The notes under the pieces: generated by a model
Database searches by the model: none
Seen by the model: the letters and a program-made list of their open reading frames with translations, nothing else
Told to the model about the DNA's origin: nothing
Made by a program: the position numbers and the translations under genes
Part shown: positions 25,757 to 33,546 of the stretch, one piece after another
Position numbering within the stretch: position 1 is the stretch's first letter
Layout of the letters: each line of letters starts with the position of its first letter
From: Desulfobacter sp.
Lineage (GTDB): Bacteria > Desulfobacterota > Desulfobacteria > Desulfobacterales > Desulfobacteraceae
Reading direction: 5' to 3'
Length of the DNA stretch: 64,000 bases
Assembly (NCBI GenBank): GCA_028768545.1
Contig: CP054838.1
Coordinates: forward strand, 4,461,001 to 4,525,000

Positions 25757-26416
25757 TCAGTGATTATCAATGTATTCCTGCAATTGTTCATGCCATTTAA
25801 CGGTGTCATATACCTGGGGGTCACTGGGTTCAGTCATCAACAGATCAACTAAATACCGTGGTCTTTTCCCGCCAATATGCATTGATTTTATGCAGGAAAC
25901 ACAATAGACACAAACATTTTCACAAGGCATTGAATCCGCTCGTTTTTTCATCAGATTATGAATTTTTTCCAAAGAAAGTTTGGGGTAAAAATCATCACCG
26001 CAGCATACGGAGCGTGTACGGTTGAATTTTGTTTCGATCACTTCAATATTCATTTTTTCCAGGCAATTGCGTACCGCCCGGTGAACCTTCGGGTTTTCCC
26101 GCACTGGACAGGCATCGTGTACGGACACCTTTAACCCCTTGTAATCCGGATACAAAAACGAATCCAGACGATCCATTATTTCCCACAAGGATATGGTTGA
26201 TATTCCGTCATACAGGCTGCCGAATCGCTGGTCACAGCCGGCACATAAATTTATGATCAAAGCGCCCTGTTCAAGCTGGGGGTCATGGCGGCAACAAATT
26301 TTATGTATGGTTGTTTCTCTATAGTATCGGTTCAAAAACCCTATAATCTTATTTTCCATTTCGGGTTTATAAATACTTAAAGCACAACCTGGATTAAAGT
26401 ATGTCTGTCCGGCCAT
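25757..26416 (-). CDS. CCG-domain (heterodisulfide reductase B-like) Fe-S protein
   Basis: A 219-residue soluble protein with cysteine patterns like the CCG domains of HdrB: CALSIY near the N-terminus, KICCRHD and NLCAGCD (residues 40-60), then HDACPVR, SVCCGDDFYP and CVYCVSCIKSM. It therefore probably binds one or two unusual Fe-S clusters and serves in electron transfer or disulfide chemistry. It stands alone, with its own terminator, divergent from the Ada-like gene. The exact function is unknown. AGGAGA precedes the ATG. Confidence 0.75.
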   Translation of the reverse strand: MAGQTYFNPGCALSIYKPEMENKIIGFLNRYYRETTIHKICCRHDPQLEQGALIINLCAGCDQRFGSLYDGISTISLWEIMDRLDSFLYPDYKGLKVSVHDACPVRENPKVHRAVRNCLEKMNIEVIETKFNRTRSVCCGDDFYPKLSLEKIHNLMKKRADSMPCENVCVYCVSCIKSMHIGGKRPRYLVDLLMTEPSDPQVYDTVKWHEQLQEYIDNH

Positions 26417-26519
26417 TTCTTCTCCTATTAAAATATTGGCTAAAGGCGCTCCACAGTATACATGTGGCTATATTCAATGTTTATCCTTTCAGCATAGATT
26501 ACCCCATAGGTTTAGGATC

Positions 26520-26565
26520 GGCCACCCGAATATTGCTCAAAAAATTTAGCAATATTCGGGTGGCC
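26520..26565. repeat. perfect 18-bp inverted repeat between divergent genes
   Basis: GGCCACCCGAATATTGCT at 26520-26537 is exactly complementary to 26548-26565, around a 10-base AT-rich loop. There is no T-run on either side, and both neighbours start away from it, so a terminator role is unlikely. It may be an operator, a transcript-level structure or the remnant of a small repeat. Confidence 0.6.
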
Positions 26566-26616
26566 ATGGGATATCAAATGAATTAAAGTAAAATAAAACT
26601 CAAGGATAAAATTGCG

Positions 26617-27474
26617 ATGTATAATTATTCACAACAAGCCGACGACTATCAAAAAATCGAAAACGCCATTTGTTTTATAGAAAATAATTTCAAGTCCCAA
26701 CCAAGTCTTGATGAAATTGCCGAAAGTGTCCATTTGAGCAAATACCATTTCAACCGTCTCTTTAAAAGGTGGGCTGGAATCGGGCCCGTTCAGTTCTTGC
26801 AATTTATTACACTTGATTACACTAAAAAAAAGCTGGCCAAATCAAAAACGCTTCTTGATACATCATTAGATTCCGGGCTTTCAGGCCCAAGCCGATTACA
26901 TGATTTGTTTGTGACATTCGATGCGATGACACCCGGGGAATTCAAAAAAAAAGGAACCGGGTTAAATATTGACTATTGTTTTTGCACCTCTCCTTTTGGA
27001 GAGTGTTTGATGGCGATAACAAAAAGAGGGATTTGTCATCTGGGTTTCGTACAGGAAAAAAACAAATCACATGCTCTCAATCAACTTTTTGAGGCATGGC
27101 CCGGGGCTGTGTTTAAGGAAGATTTTAAATCAATTGAGCCCCTTGTATATCAAATATTCAACCGTAAAAAGCCCAATGAGTCCCGCCCGTTCAACCTGTT
27201 AATCAAAGGCACAAATTTTCAGATTAATGTATGGAAGGCATTGTTGCAGATTCCCAGCGCGAATATAGTGAGCTATCAAGATATTGCCCAATATATCGGT
27301 CGTCCAAAAGCATTTCGAGCCGTTGCAAGTGCCATAGCGATTAACCCGGTGGCCTATTTGATACCCTGCCATAGAATTATTTCCAAATCAGGTAAAATCC
27401 ATCAATATCGATGGGGCTCTTCAAGAAAAAAAGCGATTGTCGGATGGGAGGCTGCAAAAAAACGCATGAGGTGA
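26617..27474 (+). CDS. Ada-like AraC-HTH / methylated-DNA-[protein]-cysteine S-methyltransferase
   Basis: A 285-residue protein. Residues 14-112 form an AraC-type helix-turn-helix domain (LDEIAESVHLSKYHFNRLFKR). Residues 115-285 form an O6-alkylguanine-DNA methyltransferase domain whose acceptor C251 lies in PCHRII. It lacks the N-terminal zinc domain of full E. coli Ada that senses methylphosphotriesters, so it may repair O6-alkylguanine and regulate genes by another trigger. The typical second recognition helix region is somewhat short. It starts 50 bases past the 18-bp inverted repeat; AAGGA precedes the ATG. Confidence 0.88.
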   Translation: MYNYSQQADDYQKIENAICFIENNFKSQPSLDEIAESVHLSKYHFNRLFKRWAGIGPVQFLQFITLDYTKKKLAKSKTLLDTSLDSGLSGPSRLHDLFVTFDAMTPGEFKKKGTGLNIDYCFCTSPFGECLMAITKRGICHLGFVQEKNKSHALNQLFEAWPGAVFKEDFKSIEPLVYQIFNRKKPNESRPFNLLIKGTNFQINVWKALLQIPSANIVSYQDIAQYIGRPKAFRAVASAIAINPVAYLIPCHRIISKSGKIHQYRWGSSRKKAIVGWEAAKKRMR

Positions 27475-27606
27475 CAATGCCTATGAACGATCCCAACCAA
27501 GATGGCAACTTAATCCCCCCGGCTGCCGGAACTATCCATAACCATACCCGGCAAAAGCAGGACAGAAAAAAATTTTCTGCCCTGCCCCTTGCCATACAGG
27601 TCATTA

Positions 27607-28533
27607 TCAGGGGACCAGCCAGACCGTGAGTTTTCTTGAGCCGTAAACCACTTTTCTGGGAATACGGCCCAGGTCAAACCCCTCGACCTGGGACAGACCT
27701 TTTCTGCCGAAAATCAGGGTGTCACAGCCGGCTTCTCCGGCAGCACCAACCAATGCACCGGCACGGCTTCTTGCCTTCTGGATGACCTGAACCTCAACAT
27801 TTTCTTTTTTGATCCCGGCCTGGGCCAGAATTTCTCTGGCCTTTTCAATGGCGGTTTCAACAGATTCCAGCGCCTCAAGCTCAACCTTGGCAAATGGATC
27901 CGGCACCTGTTCAAGGGGATTAAAAGGCAGGGGCCTTAAAACAGAGCAAAGGACAATCCTGCATTGGGTCTGGCCAATGATTTGGGCTGCGAACCGGACC
28001 GCCCGGAGCGCACCGGGAGAACCGTCAACCGCAATACATACGGCATGGTTGACCTGTTGAACCCCGGCCACAATCAAAGGGATGGTGTCTGCCTTGTCCA
28101 CAAGTTTTGACGCCACCCCGCCCAGGGTCAAAGATAAAAGGGATTTAGCGCTTCCCCTTCTGCGGATCACAAGGGCGTCATACCCGTTTTTCGACTCAGC
28201 AATAATATCCCTGGCAATCCCGTTTTCCCGGCGGCCAAGATGGACATGGACAGATTCAGGCCCGAACCCCGCTGAAATCAAACGCATCCTGGCATCCGCC
28301 ATAAAGGCTTCCATCTCTGCTTTCTGCCCCATTTCCCACGCTTTTACCCGGGAGATGGCAGGGCCGGAAAAAGGGCCGTTTCTTAAATCATAATAGGATT
28401 CAGGCACAGGGGTGGTCACATTGAACAACACCACCTGCTTTGATTTTAAGGGTTCAAAATTGCACAGATAGTCAATGGTTCTGACTGCCCGCCCTGACCC
28501 GTCCAATGTAACCAATATTTTATTTGCCGACAT
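27607..28533 (-). CDS. universal stress protein, tandem Usp domains
   Basis: A 308-residue protein with two UspA domains (about 4-143 and 148-308). Both begin with the beta-strand/Asp pattern KILVTLDGSGRA and AVCIAVDGSPGA. The final nucleotide loop reads FGRKGLSQVEGFDLGR: the glycines of the ATP loop are kept, but the Ser/Thr that follows the last glycine is Arg. ATP binding is therefore uncertain. It is the last gene of a unit with a second Usp gene and the receiver-CBS gene upstream. AAGGAGG precedes the ATG. Confidence 0.88.
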   Translation of the reverse strand: MSANKILVTLDGSGRAVRTIDYLCNFEPLKSKQVVLFNVTTPVPESYYDLRNGPFSGPAISRVKAWEMGQKAEMEAFMADARMRLISAGFGPESVHVHLGRRENGIARDIIAESKNGYDALVIRRRGSAKSLLSLTLGGVASKLVDKADTIPLIVAGVQQVNHAVCIAVDGSPGALRAVRFAAQIIGQTQCRIVLCSVLRPLPFNPLEQVPDPFAKVELEALESVETAIEKAREILAQAGIKKENVEVQVIQKARSRAGALVGAAGEAGCDTLIFGRKGLSQVEGFDLGRIPRKVVYGSRKLTVWLVP

Positions 28534-28546
28534 GATGACCTCCTTA

Positions 28547-29515
28547 TTATTTTCTAAGTTCAGGACCCAGACGCATCACAGGAACCGGGCAATGCCTGAA
28601 CAATTTTTCAATGGTGGAGCCCAGGATAAAGCCGCCGGACCTGTTCCGGCCCCTGGGCCCCAAGACCAGAAGATCTGCATCCTCCGTATCCACTGCGTTC
28701 AGCACCTGCTCAAGGGGGTTTCCAGAATCAATGGTCACCTTTAATTCAGAAAGCGCATCCATGCCAAGCTCACCAAGCCTGTCCATGACCATTTTTTTCC
28801 GCCGCTCTTTTTCTCCGGGCAAAAACCGGGATTTTGAAAAACTGCCCCTGGGGATAAAATGGGTTTTGATCCAGTCCAGTTCATCCTCACTGATGCAGTT
28901 CATAATTTTCAGCCCAGCCCCCAGAGATCGGGCAAGCCAGCCCGCATGGGCAAGGACTTCATCTGTCCAGGGAGAAAAATCAACAGCCGCCATAATGGTC
29001 TTTATCTCATGGGCCGCAGGCCTTGCCTCTCCATTGGGATGCCGGCGAAACACCTCCTTATCCCTGAGGCTGAGCAAGGGGACAGGGCAGCGGCGGAATA
29101 CACCTTCAGCCGCACTGCCGAACATAAACCTGGACAGGTTGCTCCGGCCCTTGTTGGCCATGATCACAAGATCCACACCCAAAGTTTCCACGGCATTGAC
29201 AATGGTCTCTGAGGGGTATCCCACATCCACCTCAATGGAGATCTCTTTTTCCCGGTTTGGAAAATCATTTTTAATCAGGTAGACGACCTGGGACTCCTGG
29301 TGCTCTTTGAGCCTTGACACCTGGAGATCCGTGTCCAACTGATAGGGATACATGGAATCTGAAAGGTACACCGGATGAACATTTCTATTGTGAACAACAC
29401 TGAATACCACGAGATCTGCCTTGCCGGCCTTGGCAAGGCCAAGGGCATATTCCAGTGTCATGGGTGAATAATCTGACAGATCAATACAGGCCATGATTTT
29501 TCTTATTGGTTTCAT
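28547..29515 (-). CDS. universal stress protein, tandem Usp domains (ATP-binding type)
   Basis: A 322-residue protein with two UspA domains (about 5-150 and 165-322). The second keeps the full ATP loop GPRGRNRSGGFILGST, and the first has ANKGRSNLSRFMFGSAAE, so both halves could bind nucleotide. Start MKPIRKIMACIDLSDYS is typical. It is 13 bases upstream of the other Usp gene and 17 downstream of the receiver-CBS gene, so the three are likely cotranscribed and linked to energy or stress sensing. AAAGGAGG precedes the ATG. Confidence 0.88.
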   Translation of the reverse strand: MKPIRKIMACIDLSDYSPMTLEYALGLAKAGKADLVVFSVVHNRNVHPVYLSDSMYPYQLDTDLQVSRLKEHQESQVVYLIKNDFPNREKEISIEVDVGYPSETIVNAVETLGVDLVIMANKGRSNLSRFMFGSAAEGVFRRCPVPLLSLRDKEVFRRHPNGEARPAAHEIKTIMAAVDFSPWTDEVLAHAGWLARSLGAGLKIMNCISEDELDWIKTHFIPRGSFSKSRFLPGEKERRKKMVMDRLGELGMDALSELKVTIDSGNPLEQVLNAVDTEDADLLVLGPRGRNRSGGFILGSTIEKLFRHCPVPVMRLGPELRK

Positions 29516-29532
29516 GACTGCCTCCTTTGGGT

Positions 29533-30429
29533 TTAAATTTTCAGATATGTCTCCATTTCAAAAAACAGATCCTGTTCCCTGAGGACCCCGACCGGGACCC
29601 CCTCTTCTTCCACAATCAGACGGGGATGTTTTTCACTGACCATGAGATAGGCCGCCTCCATGAGCCTGGCCTGGCTGTCAATGGAAACAGGAGAAGGCGA
29701 CATCACATCCCGGATGAGTTTTGTCCCCATCTCTTTGACCGCCTTTGAAAACATGCCCTGCCAGAACATGGGAGAATATTCAATGGCATCTGCCAGGCTG
29801 GGCTTGGGAGTCGATAAATACCCGGGTAAAATCAACTCTAAAAGATCCCGGATGGTTAACATCCCTTGTATCCCCCCGGAAATGTCCGTGACCAGGACAG
29901 ACCGGTGCCCGGTTTTCATCAGGCGGCTGGTGGCCATGAGGGTGACAGAGGATACTTTAAGCTTGTTCACGGCCTGGGCAACGGTGCTGGCCTCATCGAT
30001 GGTGGTAAAATCCTTGAGGGGAATCATTACAGACCCTGCCCTGGCCTCTTGTGGGGGCAGGGTTTTGCCCAGGCAGGCCTCCTTGATCCTATCGGATAAT
30101 AGGTCGATGTCGCAGGGTTTGCCAAGGTAATCAAAGGCGCCCTGTTCCAACGCCTGCTCTGCCGAAGGCTTGTCTCCGTGCCCGGTGAGCATGATCACCG
30201 AAATTGAAGAGTCGGTCTCCCGGATTTTGGCCAGGACTTCATGGCCGTCCATGCCGGGCATGCGGATATCCAGGACCACCACATCGGGATCCTGTTTGAG
30301 TTTTTCCAAGGCCTCGATCCCGTTTTCAGCCAGAATGGTGTCAAATCCTTTTCTGGACAGAATCTTACGGGTAGTTTCCCTGAAACGCTTTTCATCATCA
30401 ACCATTAATACTTTTATGGGGTCTTTCAT
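29533..30429 (-). CDS. response regulator receiver fused to CBS domains
   Basis: A 298-residue protein. The receiver (1-125) has D54 in VVLDIRMPG, Thr in LTGHGD and Lys in YLGKPCD. The C-terminal part (about 135-298) has two CBS motifs, with ISGGIQGMLTIRDLLELI closing the first and EEGVPVGVLREQDLF closing the second, the usual adenylate-sensing pair. Phosphorylation and nucleotide binding could thus be integrated in one protein with no DNA-binding part. It lies upstream of two Usp genes. AAAGGAG precedes the ATG. Confidence 0.87.
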   Translation of the reverse strand: MKDPIKVLMVDDEKRFRETTRKILSRKGFDTILAENGIEALEKLKQDPDVVVLDIRMPGMDGHEVLAKIRETDSSISVIMLTGHGDKPSAEQALEQGAFDYLGKPCDIDLLSDRIKEACLGKTLPPQEARAGSVMIPLKDFTTIDEASTVAQAVNKLKVSSVTLMATSRLMKTGHRSVLVTDISGGIQGMLTIRDLLELILPGYLSTPKPSLADAIEYSPMFWQGMFSKAVKEMGTKLIRDVMSPSPVSIDSQARLMEAAYLMVSEKHPRLIVEEEGVPVGVLREQDLFFEMETYLKI

Positions 30430-30480
30430 TTTATATTTGCTCCTTTATATTCAATTTATCTCTCTTTAGTTCCCTGGGAA

Positions 30481-30999
30481 TTAAATCAGCATCCTCATGG
30501 CCGAATAAATCAGGCACCATTGAATGGGCAGGGAAACGACAAGGACTTCCAGGGCCTGACGTTTGGAGAGGCCGCAGCCCCGCCTGAACCCTGAAAAGAT
30601 CAACCAGTATTTCCAGAGTTCAGTCAGCCAGAGCAGGAAGGGCAGCCAGGATACCAGCAGGGTAATCCCGGATGCGTATACATAGAGGCTGAAAACCAGA
30701 CAAAAGGAGGCCTTTTTCCCAAACATCATGACCATGGCGGCATAGCCGATGACCGAGCCGATACACACCATGCCCGAAGCATTGGCAAAATATATCAGGC
30801 CCATGACCACAGGGTTTCCCGAAGATGCCCCGGTCAGCAGGCTTGCGCCTGCAAAAAACAGCGAGCTTAAGCCGAGAAACCCCAAGGCCTTGGCCAGGGT
30901 ATTTTTTTCAGGCAATGTGGTGAAAAAAAACCGGGGCTCGATTAAGAGCTCAATAATGCCTCTGGCATAAAATTTTAACGTGTCATAGATGGTTGGCAT
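30481..30999 (-). CDS. Yip1-like integral membrane protein
   Basis: A 172-residue hydrophobic protein with about five membrane segments (roughly 38-58, 65-85, 90-115, 118-140 and 150-170). A soluble N-terminus begins MPTIYDTLKFYARGIIELL with EPRFFFTTLPE, the pattern seen at the start of bacterial Yip1-domain proteins. The function is unknown. It lies between the SLC13 transporter/small peptide genes and the receiver-CBS gene. AAAGGAGGGG precedes the ATG. Confidence 0.7.
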   Translation of the reverse strand: MPTIYDTLKFYARGIIELLIEPRFFFTTLPEKNTLAKALGFLGLSSLFFAGASLLTGASSGNPVVMGLIYFANASGMVCIGSVIGYAAMVMMFGKKASFCLVFSLYVYASGITLLVSWLPFLLWLTELWKYWLIFSGFRRGCGLSKRQALEVLVVSLPIQWCLIYSAMRMLI

Positions 31000-31048
31000 T
31001 GCCCCTCCTTTAAACCTTTATAACGGTCGTCTTCTTCTTTCAAATGCC

Positions 31049-31180
31049 CTAAAACAGGCGGAGCCAAAGCCCTGACGCAAGCATGAAAAGGGTCATGAAA
31101 AAAAGAATCCGTTGTTCTGTCTGTTTACAAAAATAAAATCTTCCTGATTTTTTCTTCTCTAAAGCATCCTGTTCTTTCAT
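31049..31180 (-). CDS. small membrane peptide, 43 aa, after SLC13 transporter
   Basis: A short frame starting at ATG 31180 with a strong GAGGAGG site, 18 bases past the stop of the transporter gene. The peptide begins MKEQDALEKKKSGRFYF, charged, then has one hydrophobic helix (ILFFMTLFMLASGLWLRLF) to the end. Its position and ribosome-binding site argue that it is translated, perhaps as an accessory peptide of the transporter. I recognise no family. It is too short for normal gene callers. Confidence 0.6.
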   Translation of the reverse strand: MKEQDALEKKKSGRFYFCKQTEQRILFFMTLFMLASGLWLRLF

Positions 31181-31198
31181 CTGAGATTCCTCCTCTAT

Positions 31199-33046
31199 TT
31201 AAAATCCTGGCATGGTGCCAAATCCCCTGAAAGTCCAGTAGATGCCGGTGAGCAATAAGAGCACGACATTGGCAAAAAAGAACAGGGGAATACCGGCCCG
31301 AAGATAATCCTTGGGCTCAAGGTAACCTGAGGCATAAACAATGGCATTGGGAGGTGTACCGATGATCAGGCAATAGGCAAAAGAGGATGCAATGGCGGTT
31401 GCCATGGCCATAAACGGCAGATAGGAACTGCCCGGATGGACCATGCCTGCCATGTTCAGGGTAATGGGACCCACAGAGGCGGCAGCAGGACCGTCTGCCA
31501 TAAGGTTGGTGAGCAAGGCGGTAAGCCCGTTGCTCACGGCCATGAGGGGCAGGCCCGCGTCCATACCGAAGTTGGAAAGAAAATCAATGCAGGACCGTGC
31601 CAGCCAATAGGCCGCACCGGTGGAGTCCAGGGTTCTTCCGAAAATAATGGCACCGGCATAGAGCCAGACCACGCCCCAGTCCACCCGGTCCTGATAATCC
31701 CGCCAATTGACCACACCGGCAATGATATAGGCCACGGCCCCTGCAACGGCAATCACGCCGATACCCAGACGGACCGGATAAATTCCCAAATTGTAAAAAG
31801 CTTTTTCCGTGAACCAGCCAAACACCATGATCAGAAAAATGATCAAGGCCCAGATCTGTTTTCTGTTCCAGCCGCCCATCTTGTCGATCTCACCCCGAAG
31901 ATGCTCCATGGCAGGTGCCAAAGAAACCGTCTTGGGCTTAAACCGCATATTCACGACAAACCAGGACACGGGAATCGTGCAGAGAATAAAAGGGAAACAA
32001 TAGGTGACCCATTGGAAATAGCCAATATCCACACCAAACATATCCGTGAGATAGGTCATCATGATGACATTTCTTGCCCCGCCCGAAGGTGCGCCCGGGC
32101 CACCGATATTACAGGCCATGGCAATGGAGATCATGAGCAACTTGGCAAGCTCCTTGTCTTCAGGCACCTCTTCGGTGAGGCTGTTCTGATATAAAAGCAT
32201 ACCAATGGGCAGAAACATGGCGGCCAGGGCATGGTCAGATATAAAGGCCGCCAAAGGGGTGATGATGAGAAAAAAGATCAGGGTAATCCATTTGGTGTTG
32301 GGAACGGCCAGCTTTTTAAACATCATCATGCAGACCCGTTTGTCCACCCCGGTCTTAACAAAGGCGGCGGCAAACATCAAAGAGCCCATGATAAACCAGC
32401 AGGCATCACTCCAATAGAGCATGGCCACCTGTTTACGGGTCACAACCCCTGTAAAGACCAGGATGAGGCCGATGCAGAATGCCACGGCAGGCAAGGGGAT
32501 ACACTCGGTAAGAAAGCACAGGACAACAAAAACGCCCATGGCCACGGCCACCTTAATATGCCAGGCCCCTCGGTCTGCGGCTGCCTTGTCCTTTCCTGCC
32601 AGGGTATCGTATTGAAGGCCGTCCTTTCTCAAGGTCAGGGCATTTTGCATCACCTCAAGAAATCTTTTTTCAGGAAATTGATTTTCCACAAAGGTCATGG
32701 CCTTTTCCAGATTTTCCTTTTGGCAGGAAATTTTGTATTTTTTACACCATTTAAGGTTTCGTTTTAAAAACCGCTCCTTTTGCAAGGCGCCGATACGCAT
32801 ATTGCGCTCCATGACCTGGGCAGTTAAAAGCTGCCATTGTTCGGCATCTGAACTTGCGACATCAAATAATTCCTGGGTAAGATATCCGACCACCGCCTTG
32901 GGCCCGACCTTGTATTCCATGCCGACATCCTTCATCCCATTGGGGGTGGGCATGAGCAGCACAAGAATAAACAAAACAACGGGAATGGAAAAAATTTTCC
33001 AATCGATATATTTATCATACCCTGTTACGGGTTTTTCCTTTTTCAT
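31199..33046 (-). CDS. SLC13/DASS-family anion transporter with large extra-membrane insert (second copy)
   Basis: A 615-residue membrane transporter of the same family as the copy at 19499. After the first membrane segment (about 18-38), residues 40-160 form a long charged helical segment (SSDAEQWQLLTAQVMERN, FLKRNLKWCKKYKISCQKENL). The transporter core of 11-12 segments follows. Re-entrant motifs are GGPGAPSGGARNVIM and LTNLMADGPAAASVGP; GTPPNAIVYASGYLEP is near the C-terminus. The substrate is unknown. It follows a dCache kinase and a receiver gene, mirroring the first module. AAAAGGAG precedes the ATG. Confidence 0.87.
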   Translation of the reverse strand: MKKEKPVTGYDKYIDWKIFSIPVVLFILVLLMPTPNGMKDVGMEYKVGPKAVVGYLTQELFDVASSDAEQWQLLTAQVMERNMRIGALQKERFLKRNLKWCKKYKISCQKENLEKAMTFVENQFPEKRFLEVMQNALTLRKDGLQYDTLAGKDKAAADRGAWHIKVAVAMGVFVVLCFLTECIPLPAVAFCIGLILVFTGVVTRKQVAMLYWSDACWFIMGSLMFAAAFVKTGVDKRVCMMMFKKLAVPNTKWITLIFFLIITPLAAFISDHALAAMFLPIGMLLYQNSLTEEVPEDKELAKLLMISIAMACNIGGPGAPSGGARNVIMMTYLTDMFGVDIGYFQWVTYCFPFILCTIPVSWFVVNMRFKPKTVSLAPAMEHLRGEIDKMGGWNRKQIWALIIFLIMVFGWFTEKAFYNLGIYPVRLGIGVIAVAGAVAYIIAGVVNWRDYQDRVDWGVVWLYAGAIIFGRTLDSTGAAYWLARSCIDFLSNFGMDAGLPLMAVSNGLTALLTNLMADGPAAASVGPITLNMAGMVHPGSSYLPFMAMATAIASSFAYCLIIGTPPNAIVYASGYLEPKDYLRAGIPLFFFANVVLLLLTGIYWTFRGFGTMPGF

Positions 33047-33075
33047 TTACGTTCTCCTTTTATGCATAAAGTTCC

Positions 33076-33528
33076 TTAATCATCCTCTGTTTTAAGAATA
33101 TCCCTTGGGGATTTCATATACTGTCTGGCCTGGGCCGCCCGGATTTTTTCTTCCTGGTGCATCCGTTTTTCAAAGGCCTGCTCCGCTTTATCAACGATCT
33201 GTTCTATGTCTGCAGGTTTGACCAAATAATCCCAAGCACCTGACTTGAGACCGTCTATGGCCGAATCCACGGTTGCATGACCGGTGAGCATGATCACTTC
33301 AGTCAAAGGATATCTATCCTTGATGGCCTTGAGGGTTTCATTTCCGTCCATTCCCGACATTTTCACATCCAGTACCACCACATGGATGGTCCGGGTGTCT
33401 AAAATCTTCAAGGCGTCCTCGCCGCTCTGGGCAATCCAGGTTTCATACCCTTTGCGCTTGATCAGCTTTTGGGTGGTCTCAAGGTACCGGGCCTCGTCGT
33501 CAACCAATAATAATTTCATCTCTTCCAC
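33076..33528 (-). CDS. stand-alone response regulator receiver protein
   Basis: A 150-residue single receiver domain with D54 in VVLDVKMSG, Thr in LTGHATVDS and Lys in YLVKPADIE. The C-terminal tail KRMHQEEKIRAAQARQY resembles the tails of the receivers at 17798 and 21545. The start is probably GTG 33528 behind GGAGGA; an ATG three codons later is possible. It lies between the dCache kinase gene and the second SLC13 gene. Confidence 0.9.
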   Translation of the reverse strand: MEEMKLLLVDDEARYLETTQKLIKRKGYETWIAQSGEDALKILDTRTIHVVVLDVKMSGMDGNETLKAIKDRYPLTEVIMLTGHATVDSAIDGLKSGAWDYLVKPADIEQIVDKAEQAFEKRMHQEEKIRAAQARQYMKSPRDILKTEDD

Positions 33529-33546
33529 AACCTATCCTCCTTCGTT

